Below the pieces are notes generated by a model, which did no database searches, had not been told where the DNA came from, and saw nothing but the letters and a program-made list of their open reading frames with translations. Positions 1 to 9,142 of a stretch of DNA of 64,000 nt are shown one piece after another. Made by a program: the position numbers and the translations under genes. The stretch's first letter is position 1. Every line of letters starts with the position of its first letter. Location: assembly GCF_002245895.1 (NCBI RefSeq), contig NZ_NPJZ01000001.1:3508501-3572500 (forward strand), in the 5' to 3' direction. This stretch comes from Rhodococcus sp. OK302 (GTDB taxonomy: Bacteria; Actinomycetota; Actinomycetes; Mycobacteriales; Mycobacteriaceae).

Positions 1-1
1 G

Positions 2-250
2 GACACCATCGCGATCCTCGGCCGGGAAAGCAACCTCGGGGCGCATTTCGGCATGCTCAATACCATCGGCGGACTTCTTGCCTTGCTCGGAACGGTGGGT
101 GTCGGGTTCGCGTACGACCTCATCGACAACGGCCACGCCGGAGCAGCGACACCATGGGTGATCGTTGCACTCTGCGTGGCCGTCTCGGCTGCGACGCTCT
201 GGCTGTGGTCGGGTCGAACGAAGGTTATCGAGCCGCGATCGTCTGATTGA
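2..250 (+). CDS. MFS transporter, C-terminal end (partial)
   Basis: The reading frame is open from base 2, so this is the 3' end of a gene that begins outside the window. The 82 visible residues hold two hydrophobic helices (IGGLLALLGTVGVGFAY and WVIVALCVAVSAATLWLW) and a short polar tail, as in the last two helices of a major facilitator permease. It converges with, and overlaps by 26 bp, the iron-siderophore binding protein gene on the other strand. A siderophore-related exporter is possible from this context, but the substrate cannot be read from so little sequence. Confidence 0.6.
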   Translation, partial: DTIAILGRESNLGAHFGMLNTIGGLLALLGTVGVGFAYDLIDNGHAGAATPWVIVALCVAVSAATLWLWSGRTKVIEPRSSD

Positions 251-1247
251 TCTTCGCGACAAAATCTTCGAGGACAAACGGGATGGTCAACGGGTTGGGC
301 ATGGAGACGGCGTCGCTGACGATGGGGTCCAGGCTGATCAGGCCGCCGGACTTGACGACGTTCAGATTGGTGAACGCCGCCTGTGACTCCATTTCGGGGC
401 GAGCCTTCTCGTAGTTGTCGAACAGCAGGTAATCGCATTCGAGAAGGTCGTAGTTCTCGGCTGAGACCTCGTAGTTGAGCTTGCCCGCGAACCGTTCCTT
501 CAGGGCGGCGGGCGCGGTGAATCCCAACTGGGTGAGCAGCTGAGCCCGCGCGGCCTCAGGGCTGAAGGCACGCAGTTTTCCGTCGCTCCACCGAATGACG
601 AGTGCGGCCGTCTTACCCTCGAACTGCGGGTTTTCGGCGCGCGTCCGAATGATCAATTCTTCGACCTCTCGGACCTCGTGCTTTGCCTGGGCGGGCACTC
701 CCACTGCCGTGCCGATGCGGGTGGTCACTTCCTGCCAGGGGAGTACCCAATCGGTTTGGTCGGCGGCGTGCAGGACTGTCGGGGCAATAGCGCTGAGCTG
801 CTTGTACAGGTCCTCGTCGATCGCGTTGTTGACCGCGATGATCAAGTCGGGAGCCGCGGCCACGATGGTTTCGATGTTGAACTCGGTGGTGGCATTGGCC
901 AACGGCGTCGGCTCTGCGCCTTGAACGCTGGAGTCGGCCCAGACACCGATTCCGTCGTCGGTCGATCCCTTCCAGACCGGAACCAATACCGGGGTCAGCC
1001 CGAGAGAGAGCAGGACGTCGGCGTCGCCGATGCCGACTGCAGCGATTCGGCTGGGGGCCTGGTCGATCGTGGTGGATCCGAACTTGTGATCGATGGTGAC
1101 CGGGAATGCATTCGGCTCGGCGTGCCCGCTCTCCGTCGTCGCCGCTGTGTTGTCATTCGAACTGTCGCCGCAGGCAGCCAGTACAAATCCTGCCGCTGTG
1201 GCAAAAGTGACGGACAACATTGCGCGACGACTCAACATAGGGTTCAC
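225..1247 (-). CDS. Iron-siderophore ABC transporter substrate-binding lipoprotein (FecB-like)
   Basis: This 340-aa protein begins with a basic SRR signal peptide and a lipobox LAAC (Cys about residue 26), so it should be lipid-anchored on the outer face of the membrane. The body (PSRIAAVGIGDADVLLSLGLTPV, split over the first lobe) matches periplasmic-binding-protein family members that deliver ferric siderophores to an ABC permease. The GTG start is supported by a GAGG Shine-Dalgarno motif five bases upstream. A DtxR/IdeR-type palindrome lies directly upstream, which fits iron repression. No ABC permease or ATPase gene is adjacent in the window, so the partner importer must be encoded elsewhere. 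Confidence 0.88.
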   Translation of the reverse strand: MNPMLSRRAMLSVTFATAAGFVLAACGDSSNDNTAATTESGHAEPNAFPVTIDHKFGSTTIDQAPSRIAAVGIGDADVLLSLGLTPVLVPVWKGSTDDGIGVWADSSVQGAEPTPLANATTEFNIETIVAAAPDLIIAVNNAIDEDLYKQLSAIAPTVLHAADQTDWVLPWQEVTTRIGTAVGVPAQAKHEVREVEELIIRTRAENPQFEGKTAALVIRWSDGKLRAFSPEAARAQLLTQLGFTAPAALKERFAGKLNYEVSAENYDLLECDYLLFDNYEKARPEMESQAAFTNLNVVKSGGLISLDPIVSDAVSMPNPLTIPFVLEDFVAKINQTIAAR

Positions 1248-1263
1248 GGCTACCTCGATCTAA

Positions 1264-1282
1264 GTAGGGTTGGGTATCCTAA
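1264..1282. promoter_or_regulatory. Candidate IdeR/DtxR iron box
   Basis: Read on the minus strand, this 19-mer begins TTAGGATACCCAACC and matches the DtxR/IdeR consensus TTAGGTTAGGCTAACCTAA at about 13 of 19 positions. It sits 17 bp upstream of the siderophore-binding lipoprotein start, where iron-loaded IdeR would block transcription. An ideR gene is present at 59559-60251. Confidence 0.65.
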
Positions 1283-1317
1283 CCATAGTCGACGGCAGCG
1301 CCGGAAGGCCGCCCGAT

Positions 1318-2199
1318 ATGATCACGCTCATGGATTTCAGCAAGGGACACGGCACGCAGAACGACTTCGTTGTTCTCCCTGACCTCGACGTTCGCATCGA
1401 TCTCGAGCCCGGCAAAGTCGCGGCGCTCTGCGATCGTCAGCGTGGATTGGGAGCTGACGGCATCTTGCGCGTCGCTCGGGCCGGTGCACTCGCAGAAGCG
1501 GGAGTCCTGGCCGAGATTCCGGCTGGAGTTGCCGCTGACGACTGGTTCATGGACTACCGCAACGGAGACGGTTCCATCGCCGAAATGTGCGGCAACGGTG
1601 TCCGTGTATTTGCGCATTATCTGAAGGCTTCCGGCCTCGAGAACCGTGGTGAATTTGTCGTCGGCAGTCGGGCCGGCGCTCGTCCGGTTATCGTCCATTC
1701 CGCTGACGGCACGGTTGGTGAGGTCACCGTCGCAATGGGCATGATCAAGGAACTGGGTTCGAGTACAGCGACGATCGACGGGCGCACGTTCACGGGACTC
1801 GGCATTGATGTCGGGAACCCACACCTTGCCTGCGTCGACGCCGCGCTCACCCCGGAAATGCTGGCGGCACTCGATCTCGGTGGTGCACCGGTGTTCGACC
1901 CGGCATTCTTCCCGCACGGAGTGAACATCGAAATTGTCACGGCTCTGCAGGACGGCAGCGTCAACATGCGCGTCCATGAGCGAGGCGTAGGCGAGACGCG
2001 TTCGTGTGGCACCGGGACCGTCGCCGCCGCTGCGGCTGCGTTGAAGCACGACGGGCGCGTCGACGGCACGGTGACAGTACGAGTACTCGGTGGTCAGGTG
2101 CAGGTTTCCGTCGAAAACGGCTGTGGTTCGCTGCGGGGTCCGTCGGTGCTGGTCGCGTCCGGAACGATCAGCGACAACTGGTGGAATTCGCTCGGATGA
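1318..2199 (+). CDS. dapF: Diaminopimelate epimerase
   Basis: This enzyme converts LL- to meso-diaminopimelate for lysine and peptidoglycan synthesis. The N-terminus carries the family signature [14 protein letters not shown]. Both catalytic cysteines are present: one in MCGNGVRVF and one in the [10 protein letters not shown] motif. The 293-aa length is usual. I chose ATG 1318 because the conserved region begins at residue 6; an upstream in-frame TTG at 1270 would add an unconserved stretch overlapping the iron box. hflX follows, as in M. tuberculosis (Rv2726c-Rv2725c). Confidence 0.95.
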   Translation: MITLMDFSKGHGTQNDFVVLPDLDVRIDLEPGKVAALCDRQRGLGADGILRVARAGALAEAGVLAEIPAGVAADDWFMDYRNGDGSIAEMCGNGVRVFAHYLKASGLENRGEFVVGSRAGARPVIVHSADGTVGEVTVAMGMIKELGSSTATIDGRTFTGLGIDVGNPHLACVDAALTPEMLAALDLGGAPVFDPAFFPHGVNIEIVTALQDGSVNMRVHERGVGETRSCGTGTVAAAAAALKHDGRVDGTVTVRVLGGQVQVSVENGCGSLRGPSVLVASGTISDNWWNSLG

Positions 2200-2245
2200 A
2201 AAGCGGATGCACCACCATGACGTTTCGTGGGATCATGGGTCTTGT

Positions 2246-3748
2246 ATGACGAAATCACATGACAGTCAAGAATCCGCTGCAGACGAGTCTGCAGAGTCGT
2301 TTGCTGCAGACGAGTCCACAGGACACGAGCAGCCTGAATACACGGCGCCGGCCTCGTCCGGAGATCCGTCGGTCGGCGAGATGCAGCTCGAAGCGCGCGA
2401 AGCTCGGCGCCGCGTCTCCGGTCTGTCTACCGAACTCGATGATGTCACCGAGGTCGAGTACCGGCAGTTGCGTCTCGAGCGCGTGGTCCTGGTCGGTGTC
2501 TGGACCCAGGGGACGGCTGAGCAAGCCGAGAACAGCATGACCGAGCTGGCTGCGTTGGCCGATACGGCTGGGTCCGAGGTTCTCGACAGCCTCGTACAGC
2601 GCCGCGACAAGCCGGATACGGCCACATACATCGGCTCCGGCAAGGCACAGGAGTTGCGCGAAATCGTGCTCTCCACCGGCGCCGACACCGTCGTGTGCGA
2701 CGGCGAATTGACGCCGGCGCAGCTCACGGCGCTGGAAAAGGTCGTCAAGGTCAAGGTCATCGACCGTACTGCCTTGATTCTCGACATCTTCGCCCAGCAC
2801 GCGACCTCCCGTGAAGGTAAGGCCCAGGTCGCCTACGCGCAGATGGAGTACATGATTCCCCGCCTGCGCGGTTGGGGTGAGTCCATGTCCCGTCAGGCCG
2901 GTGGTCGTGCGGGCAGTAACGGCGGTGTGGGTCTGCGTGGCCCCGGTGAGACCAAGATCGAGACCGACCGTCGACGCATTCGTGAGCGGATGGCAAAACT
3001 GCGCCGCGAGATCAAGGCAATGAAGGCTGCTCGCGACACGAAGCGGACGCGCCGTCTACAGAGTGACATTCCGTCGGTTGCGATTGTCGGCTACACCAAC
3101 GCCGGTAAGTCGAGTCTTCTCAACGCCCTGACGGGTTCGGGCGTTCTGGTGGAAAACGCACTGTTTGCCACCTTGGATCCGACTACACGACGGGCATCGC
3201 TCGACGACGGTCGCGAATACGTCCTGACCGACACCGTCGGATTTGTGCGACACCTGCCGACTCAGTTGATCGAAGCCTTCCGCTCGACTCTCGAAGAGGT
3301 CACCGACGCCGATCTGCTGATGCACGTGGTGGACGGATCCGATCCGCTGCCGACCGACCAGATCAACGCCGTCCGCGGTGTCATCACCGATGTTCTGCGC
3401 GAGACCAATTCAGCGGCCCCGCCGGAATTGATCGTGGTCAACAAGATCGATGCCGCAGATCCGGTCACACTCACGCAGTTGCGTGCGCTGCTGCCCGGCG
3501 CTGTCTTCATCTCGGCTCAGACCGGCGAGGGCGTTGCGGAACTGCGCGCCCACCTCGCCGAGGTGCTGGTGCGTCCCGACGTCGAAGTTGACGTGCTGGT
3601 TCCATATCACCGCGGTGATCTGATGGCCAGAATCCACTCCGACGGAACCATTTTGGAATCCGCTCACGAGGAGTCCGGTACCAGGGTTCACGCCCGCGTG
3701 CCACAAATGTTGGCATCGGCATTGGTCGAGTACGCACCGAGTGCGTAG
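2246..3748 (+). CDS. hflX: GTPase HflX
   Basis: HflX is a ribosome-associated GTPase that splits stalled or stress-damaged ribosomes. The 500-aa protein has an acidic N-terminal extension, the HflX domain with a glycine-rich linker (GGRAGSNGGVGLRGPGE), and the G domain: G1 GYTNAGKSS, G3 DTVGF and G4 NKID. ATG 2246 precedes the family-like sequence; the open frame extends upstream into dapF without homology. The last codons (VEYAPSA-stop) lie inside a 27-bp tandem repeat described separately. Confidence 0.94.
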   Translation: MTKSHDSQESAADESAESFAADESTGHEQPEYTAPASSGDPSVGEMQLEAREARRRVSGLSTELDDVTEVEYRQLRLERVVLVGVWTQGTAEQAENSMTELAALADTAGSEVLDSLVQRRDKPDTATYIGSGKAQELREIVLSTGADTVVCDGELTPAQLTALEKVVKVKVIDRTALILDIFAQHATSREGKAQVAYAQMEYMIPRLRGWGESMSRQAGGRAGSNGGVGLRGPGETKIETDRRRIRERMAKLRREIKAMKAARDTKRTRRLQSDIPSVAIVGYTNAGKSSLLNALTGSGVLVENALFATLDPTTRRASLDDGREYVLTDTVGFVRHLPTQLIEAFRSTLEEVTDADLLMHVVDGSDPLPTDQINAVRGVITDVLRETNSAAPPELIVVNKIDAADPVTLTQLRALLPGAVFISAQTGEGVAELRAHLAEVLVRPDVEVDVLVPYHRGDLMARIHSDGTILESAHEESGTRVHARVPQMLASALVEYAPSA

Positions 3749-3802
3749 GCGGTCGAGTACGCACCGAGTGCGTAGGCGGTCGAGTACGCACCGCGTGCGT
3801 AG
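3724..3802 (+). repeat. 27-bp tandem repeat (three copies) over the hflX stop codon
   Basis: The unit starting ggtcgagtacgcaccgag occurs at 3724-3750 and 3751-3777, with a third, slightly diverged and shortened copy at 3778-3802. Because 27 is a multiple of three, each copy repeats the hflX ending VEYAP(S/R)A followed by TAG. The first copy holds the true stop, and the later copies form the leader and possible start region of the next gene. Confidence 0.9.
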
Positions 3803-4811
3803 TTTGGCGCGTGCAGCCGCGGCAGTGGGTGCACTGTCGGTGCTGGTCGCAGGAAGCGCTACTGCACAAGCGAATACGCCCGTTCCTGGAACGGGCGTAT
3901 TCGAACCGCTTTGCACACCAACCGATCCGGGTCTCGAAGAGCTTTCGGGAATGGCGGCCCTCGGCGATCGAATCTTTGCGATCGGCGACAGCGGCAACGA
4001 CGAGGTAGTCCTCGAGATGGATTTCGATTGTGTTGTGCGTGGCCGCATTCCGGTACCGATCGACCCGTACGACGTCGAGGATCTGGGCTCGCACGCCGGT
4101 CTCTTGATTCTGGCGGACACCGGCGACAATCGGCGGGCTCGTGAAACCGTTGCCTTCATCACCCTGGACCCTGAATCGGGTGACGGCACACTGCACCGAG
4201 TTACCTTTCCGGACGGCCCGCACGACGCCGAGGCGGTGCTCGTGGATCCGAACGGCCGTTTGTTCGTCGTCACGAAGGAATTGCTCGGACCGAGCAGCGT
4301 GTACACATCCGAAGGTGGGCAGACAATCTCCGACCTGGCGGAACCGGGACCAACTCCGCTGACCCGGGTCGGCACGGTGCGCACTGGTGATACGTCGACG
4401 AGCGGGTTCAATTCCGTGATGTTCACGGGTGGCGCAGTCTCCGCAGACGGTTCCGTACTGGCACTGCGCAGCTACACGGATGTGTACCTGTACCGGATCG
4501 GTGACGACGGTATCGGTGCGGCGCTGACAGAATCCGAACCCTTGCGAGTCCCGACACCCCACCAACCGCAAGGTGAATCAGTGATGTTCACCGATGGCGG
4601 TGATCTGGTGATCGGCTCCGAAGCGCAGGGTGGCACATTGCCACCCTTGTACGTCATGCGCGGGGTAGTTGACGGGATGACGCCCGATGATCCGGCAGCG
4701 GCAGAAGAGGCCACGTCGACGGCGTCGAACGGGGTTGTGCTGTGGGGCGGCGTCGGCATGGTTGCCGTTGCACTGGTAATTCTTGTCGGCTTCCGAGTTC
4801 GTCGGCGCTGA
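3795..4811 (+). CDS. Secreted, membrane-anchored beta-propeller-like protein
   Basis: A Sec signal peptide (RSLARAAAAVGALSVLVAG, Ala-X-Ala site near ATAQA) precedes an extracytoplasmic region with repeated propeller-like segments (LSGMAALGDRIFAIGDSG, DVEDLG, ADTGDN, DAEAVLVDPNGRLFVVTK). The C-terminus is one transmembrane helix ending in RVRRR. The DSGNDE, DVED, DTGDN and EAVL pattern resembles secreted esterase-like/phytase-like propeller proteins, but I cannot assign an enzymatic role. GTG 3795 gives a compact signal peptide; an ATG-like start at 3741 would add repeat-encoded Arg-Ser residues. The gene lies just downstream of hflX and ends at a strong hairpin. Confidence 0.75.
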   Translation: MRSLARAAAAVGALSVLVAGSATAQANTPVPGTGVFEPLCTPTDPGLEELSGMAALGDRIFAIGDSGNDEVVLEMDFDCVVRGRIPVPIDPYDVEDLGSHAGLLILADTGDNRRARETVAFITLDPESGDGTLHRVTFPDGPHDAEAVLVDPNGRLFVVTKELLGPSSVYTSEGGQTISDLAEPGPTPLTRVGTVRTGDTSTSGFNSVMFTGGAVSADGSVLALRSYTDVYLYRIGDDGIGAALTESEPLRVPTPHQPQGESVMFTDGGDLVIGSEAQGGTLPPLYVMRGVVDGMTPDDPAAAEEATSTASNGVVLWGGVGMVAVALVILVGFRVRRR

Positions 4812-4819
4812 GAGCGAAA

Positions 4820-4862
4820 AAGGCCGGGCCTCGCACTGAATGTCAGTGCGAGGCCCGGCCTT
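4820..4862. terminator. Bidirectional rho-independent terminator
   Basis: A 20-bp perfect inverted repeat (4820-4839 with 4843-4862, 3-nt loop) is flanked by A-rich sequence on the left and T's on the right. It lies between the convergent secreted-protein gene and ptsH and should end both transcripts. Confidence 0.9.
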
Positions 4863-4875
4863 TCACGTCTGTTGC

Positions 4876-5133
4876 TCAGGCGTCGAGATCTGCGGCAACC
4901 AGCTCGGCAACCTTCTCGAGGGCGGCCACGTCGTCGGACTCGACGGTGACTTCGGTGTCCTTGGCAGCGCCGAGCGTCATGATCATGAGCGCGGAACCGG
5001 CATCGACGGGTTCTCCGCCGGCGACAGCGAGGGTGACGGTGGCTCCGGATGCGCCGACAGCTTCGGCGATCAGAGCAGCGGGGCGAGCGTGGAGGCCGAC
5101 TGCGGAACCTACGGCAACGGTCTTACTGGGCAT
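4876..5133 (-). CDS. ptsH: Phosphocarrier protein HPr
   Basis: This 85-aa protein passes phosphate from enzyme I to sugar-specific EIIA proteins. The active-site motif GLHARPA places the phosphorylated His near residue 15. No conserved regulatory Ser46 loop is obvious, as usual for actinobacteria. It is the last gene of the minus-strand fruR-fruK-fruA-ptsH cluster, 39 bp after the fruA coding end. Confidence 0.93.
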   Translation of the reverse strand: MPSKTVAVGSAVGLHARPAALIAEAVGASGATVTLAVAGGEPVDAGSALMIMTLGAAKDTEVTVESDDVAALEKVAELVAADLDA

Positions 5134-5172
5134 GGGAACTCCTAGAGGTGTGGTCGTAGTGGTTGGTGTTGA

Positions 5173-7229
5173 TCATGCCGCAGCGGGCACGGTTTCGGGG
5201 TCCAACTCCGCGTCGGTCGGTCCGGAGCGGATGAACTGTTTTGCTGCGACGACTGCCAGTGCCGCAACGACGGTGCCCGCGGCGAGGGAGACGAAGAACC
5301 ATCCGATTCCGCCGATCGCGAAGGCGACGAAGATCCCGCCGTGCGGTGCACTGAGAGTGACGTCGAAGGCCATGATCAGGCCACCGGTGACGGCGCCGCC
5401 GGCCATCATCGAGGGAATTACTCGGAACGGATCGGCGGCTGCGAACGGGATGGCGCCTTCGGAGATGAATGCGGATCCGAGCAACCACGCTGCTTTTCCA
5501 TTTCACGTTCAGCTTCGCTGAAAAGCTTGGGACGCAGGACTGTGGATGCGAGTGCCATCGCGAGGGGCGGAACCATTCCGGCTGCCATGACGGCTGCCAT
5601 GATGCGCAGTGAGGCCGGGTCGTCGACGTTCAGGCCGGCAACAGCGAAAGCGTAGGCAGCCTTGTTGACGGGACCGCCGAGGTCGAAGCACATCATGAGA
5701 CCGAGAATGATGCCGAGGAGGATGGCGGAACTGCCGGAGAGGCCGTTGAGCCAATCGGTCAGGCCGGAGGTAATCGCGGCCAGGGGGCGTCCGAGGACGA
5801 GGAACATCAATGCGCCGACCACCAGTGTGGCGAACAGCGGAATGATCACGACGGGCATCAATCCTCGTAGCCACTGTGGGACGGCAATTCGGCCGATGTA
5901 CAGCGCGACTACACCGGCGATCAAACCGCCGACCAAGCCGCCGATGAATCCCGCGCCGACAAAAACAGCCACGGCGCCGGCGGTGAAACCGGGAGCAATA
6001 CCGGGGCGGTCGGCGATGGCGAAGGCGATGTAACCCGCCAGCGCCGGGACCAGGAAGCTGAATGCCAGCGAGCCGATCTGGAACAGAACGGCGCCGAGGT
6101 AGGTGGCGAGTCCTCCGTCCGGCAGATTCGTCAGCGAATTGTTAAGCACGATGTCCTGTGCCGGCCCGGAGATTTCGTACCCACCGAGCAAGAAGCCGAG
6201 GGCAATGAGGAGGCCACCGGCCGCGACAAACGGGATCATGTAGCTGACGCCGGTCAGAAGCACCTGGCGCAGGTGTGTGCCGAAACCGACTGTGCCGGTG
6301 TCGTCGTCGTCCACTGCGGCAGCTGCTCCGTCGACGACCGCGGCGGCCGGGTTGTCCGCAGCGCGCAGTGCCTCGGCGAGCATCTTGTCCGGCTCGTTGA
6401 TGGCTCGTTTCACGCCGGAAGCGACGACGGGTTTGCCGGCGAATCTTTCGCGGCCCTTCACCCCGACATCGGTGGCGAAGATGACAGCGGCGGCACTGGC
6501 AATCACGGACGGCGCGAGGGCGGTGCTTCCGCTGGACCCTTGGGTTTCGACGTGGACCGTGACACCCGCACGTTCACCGGCGGCAACCAGTGAATCAGCG
6601 GCCATGTAGGTGTGCGCGATCCCGGTGGGGCAAGCGGTGACCGCAACGATGTGGCGCGGCTCTGCCGGCTCCGGGGCGGCTGGTTCCGCAACCTGTTTCC
6701 CGACGGAAACAGACGCGGGTGCGGGAGTTGCGGGTGCCGGCGTTGCCGGTGCCGGATTGAGCACCTCGTCGACCAACCGCACGATCTCGTCCGGGGTCGA
6801 CGCTTCGCGAAGGGATGCCACGAATGCCGGGCGAACCAAGGCGCGGGCCAGGGAGGAAAGGAGCTTCATGTGCTCGGCGCCGGCGCCTTCCGGTGCGGCG
6901 ATCAGGAACACGAGGTCCGCCGGACCGTCGGGAGCTCCGAAGTCGACCTTCGGGTCGAGGCGGGCAAATCCGAGCGACGCGGACGTCACGGCCGCGGAAC
7001 GGCAATGGGGGATTGCAATTCCGCCGGGAAGACCGGTGGCCGATTGGGCCTCGCGAGCGAGGGCAGCCTCGACCAGTCCGTCGGCGTTGTCGGCGCGACC
7101 TGCCGCGGTCAATCGCGCGGCCAGGGCGCGAATGACGTCGTCTTTGGAAGAGCCGAGGTTGGTGTCGAGTGAGATCAGTTCGGGGCTGATGATCGGGGAG
7201 CCGGAACCGCGTGCGGTGGGATCGGACAT
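5173..7229 (-). pseudogene. fruA: PTS fructose transporter EIIABC, frameshifted
   Basis: The gene would encode a fused fructose PTS permease: EIIA (motif IPHCRS), EIIB (active Cys in VTACPTGIAHTYMA), then the membrane EIIC domain. The reading frame from ATG 7229 runs into wrong-frame sequence after SEAEREMEK and stops at 5418. The missing end (AAWLLGSAFISEGAIPFAAADP onward, another helix pair and tail) continues in the next frame to 5173. Restoring one C at about 5493 (plus strand) rejoins both parts. The last EIIC helices would be lost if the deletion is real. fruK lies 17 bp upstream in the same operon. Confidence 0.9.
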
Positions 7230-7246
7230 GTCAGTTTCCTTAAAGC

Positions 7247-8230
7247 TCAGGCGAGTTCGGTGGGCAGGGCGGACTCGGCAGCGGTGATCGTGACGCCTGC
7301 GAGATCGACTTGTCGGGGTGTTGGAAGGGTGGTTCCGGGAAGAGATGCAGCTGCGCTTCCGTAGGCGACGGCATGGCGGAGGCACTGCGCTTGATCCGCT
7401 CCGGCCGTCGCGGCGAGGATGTAGCCGGCGAGTGACGAATCACCGGCACCGACGGTGCTGACCGCGACGATGGGGGGAGCAGTAGCGATCCAGGCGCCGT
7501 CGGCGGTGACCAACACCGCGCCCGCCGCACCGAGTGTTGCGAGTACGGCGCCGACGCCACGTTCGACCAGACGGGTTGCCGCGGCGATTGCGGGACCCGG
7601 ATCACCGGCCTGCGCAGCACTTTCCAGAACATGGCCGTCGACGCCGGTGAGTTGAGCCAACTCTTCGCCGTTGGGCTTGAGTAGATCCGGCGCCGAGTGA
7701 GGGAAATTGTCGGCGAGTGCCGACAGGGGTGCGTCGGAGGTGTCAACGGCAACTCGGCACGGGTGATCTCGAAGGGCCGCAACAAGTTCCGCGTACCAGC
7801 TCGGGTGAACCCCGGGAGGTACCGATCCGGACAGGACTATCCAGTCGGCGATGTCAGCCCGTGAGATCAGTTCGTGGGCCAACGCCTCCAGTGTCGACGC
7901 GGACAGTGCGGCACCGGGTTCGTTGATCTTGGTGGTCGTGCCGTCAGGTTCTGCCACGGTGATGTTGGTCCGGGCGAGGCCCGTCGTGGCAACACCCAGG
8001 TGGGGGATTGCGCCGGTAGCGAGCGCGCTCAGAAGCGGATCGCCGGGATTGCCGGGGAGAATCGCGAGTACTTCGAGTTGTGCGGCGCTCAGGACACGGG
8101 CCACGTTCACCCCCTTGCCGCCGGGATCGCTACGGGTGGACTGTGCGCGCAGGACGGAACCCCGCAGGAGGGGTTGGTCCAACTGCACCGTTCGATCGAT
8201 GCTCGGATTGGCGGTAAGTGTGACGATCAT
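7247..8230 (-). CDS. fruK: 1-phosphofructokinase
   Basis: This 327-aa PfkB/ribokinase-family enzyme phosphorylates fructose 1-phosphate, the product of the fructose PTS, to fructose 1,6-bisphosphate. The N-terminus (TLTANPSIDRTV) and the DPGGKGVNVA motif are typical of FruK. The catalytic Asp lies in the C-terminal STVGAGDSSLAGY motif. It overlaps the upstream DeoR regulator by 4 bp and precedes fruA by 17 bp. Confidence 0.93.
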   Translation of the reverse strand: MIVTLTANPSIDRTVQLDQPLLRGSVLRAQSTRSDPGGKGVNVARVLSAAQLEVLAILPGNPGDPLLSALATGAIPHLGVATTGLARTNITVAEPDGTTTKINEPGAALSASTLEALAHELISRADIADWIVLSGSVPPGVHPSWYAELVAALRDHPCRVAVDTSDAPLSALADNFPHSAPDLLKPNGEELAQLTGVDGHVLESAAQAGDPGPAIAAATRLVERGVGAVLATLGAAGAVLVTADGAWIATAPPIVAVSTVGAGDSSLAGYILAATAGADQAQCLRHAVAYGSAAASLPGTTLPTPRQVDLAGVTITAAESALPTELA

Positions 8231-8994
8231 GCGATCACCACCTCGATTCCGTGGTCATGGAACTCGGATGTATCGGTGGCACTGATGTCCCCGTCCGTGA
8301 TGAGGACATCGATGCTGTCGAGCGGAGCGAAGCTGATGAGATGCTCGCGGCCCACCTTGGTGGAGTCGGCAAGCACGACAACATGATTGGCGGCCTTGAC
8401 CATGGCGCGCTTGACCGCGGCCTCCTCGCTGTCGGGGGTTGAAAGTCCATGTCCGGGGCTGATGGCGTTGGTGCCGATGAAGGCCACGTCGACGCGAAGT
8501 GTGCTCAGCAGACGTAGGGCGTCCTCGCCGACCGCGGCCTGGGTGACTCCGCGAACCCGACCGCCGAGCATGATCAGTGACACGGAACTCATCGATGCCA
8601 GGCGTGCCCCGATCGGGACGGAATTGGTGACGGCCGTGAAATCGAGTTCGGGGGGAATTTCCGGCATCATGCGTCCGGTTGTGGTGCCGGCGTCGAAAAT
8701 TACGCTGCCGCCACTGGCCGGCAGGTAGGTGGTGGCGCACCGTGCGATGCGGTCCTTCTGCTCGGCGCGGGTCTGATCACGTTCGGCCATTCCGGGTTCG
8801 GTGACGTGCAGCGAACCGGTGGGAACGGCGCCGCCGTGAACGCGTCGGATCTGGCCGATTCGTTCGAGGAAGGCGAGGTCGCGTCGAACGGTTTCGGTGG
8901 TTACGCCGAAGGTTTCGGAAAGTGCTGACACGGACATGCGGCCACGCTGCGACACCATTCCGGCGATCGCTTGCTGACGTTCTTCCGCGTACAC
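8227..8994 (-). CDS. fruR: DeoR-family transcriptional regulator of the fructose PTS
   Basis: This 255-aa protein has an N-terminal DeoR helix-turn-helix (SVSALSETFGVTTETVRRDL) and a C-terminal sugar-phosphate sensor domain (GGSVIFDAGTTTGRM; AFIGTNAISPGHG). It is the first gene of the fruR-fruK-fruA-ptsH operon and is divergent from ptsI. Fructose 1-phosphate as the inducer follows from the family and context, not from the sequence. Confidence 0.85.
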   Translation of the reverse strand: MYAEERQQAIAGMVSQRGRMSVSALSETFGVTTETVRRDLAFLERIGQIRRVHGGAVPTGSLHVTEPGMAERDQTRAEQKDRIARCATTYLPASGGSVIFDAGTTTGRMMPEIPPELDFTAVTNSVPIGARLASMSSVSLIMLGGRVRGVTQAAVGEDALRLLSTLRVDVAFIGTNAISPGHGLSTPDSEEAAVKRAMVKAANHVVVLADSTKVGREHLISFAPLDSIDVLITDGDISATDTSEFHDHGIEVVIA

Positions 8995-9079
8995 GTGTTC
9001 TCCGATTCGACGAGGGGATCTGGCGGTCGGTTGCCGATCACAGTTGATGTTGCTTTATGTTGTTTTACGCCCGAGTGTG

Positions 9080-9091
9080 TTGACATGTCAA
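9080..9091. promoter_or_regulatory. Candidate operator palindrome between fruR and ptsI
   Basis: TTGACATGTCAA is a perfect 12-bp palindrome in the 148-bp divergent intergenic region. Just upstream are closely spaced TGTTG direct repeats. It could bind the DeoR regulator, but no consensus from this genus is available to me for comparison. Confidence 0.35.
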
Positions 9092-9142
9092 TAGAGGCGA
9101 GTAACCTTCGTCACAACGAGGCTGAGTAAGCAGGAGGACACG

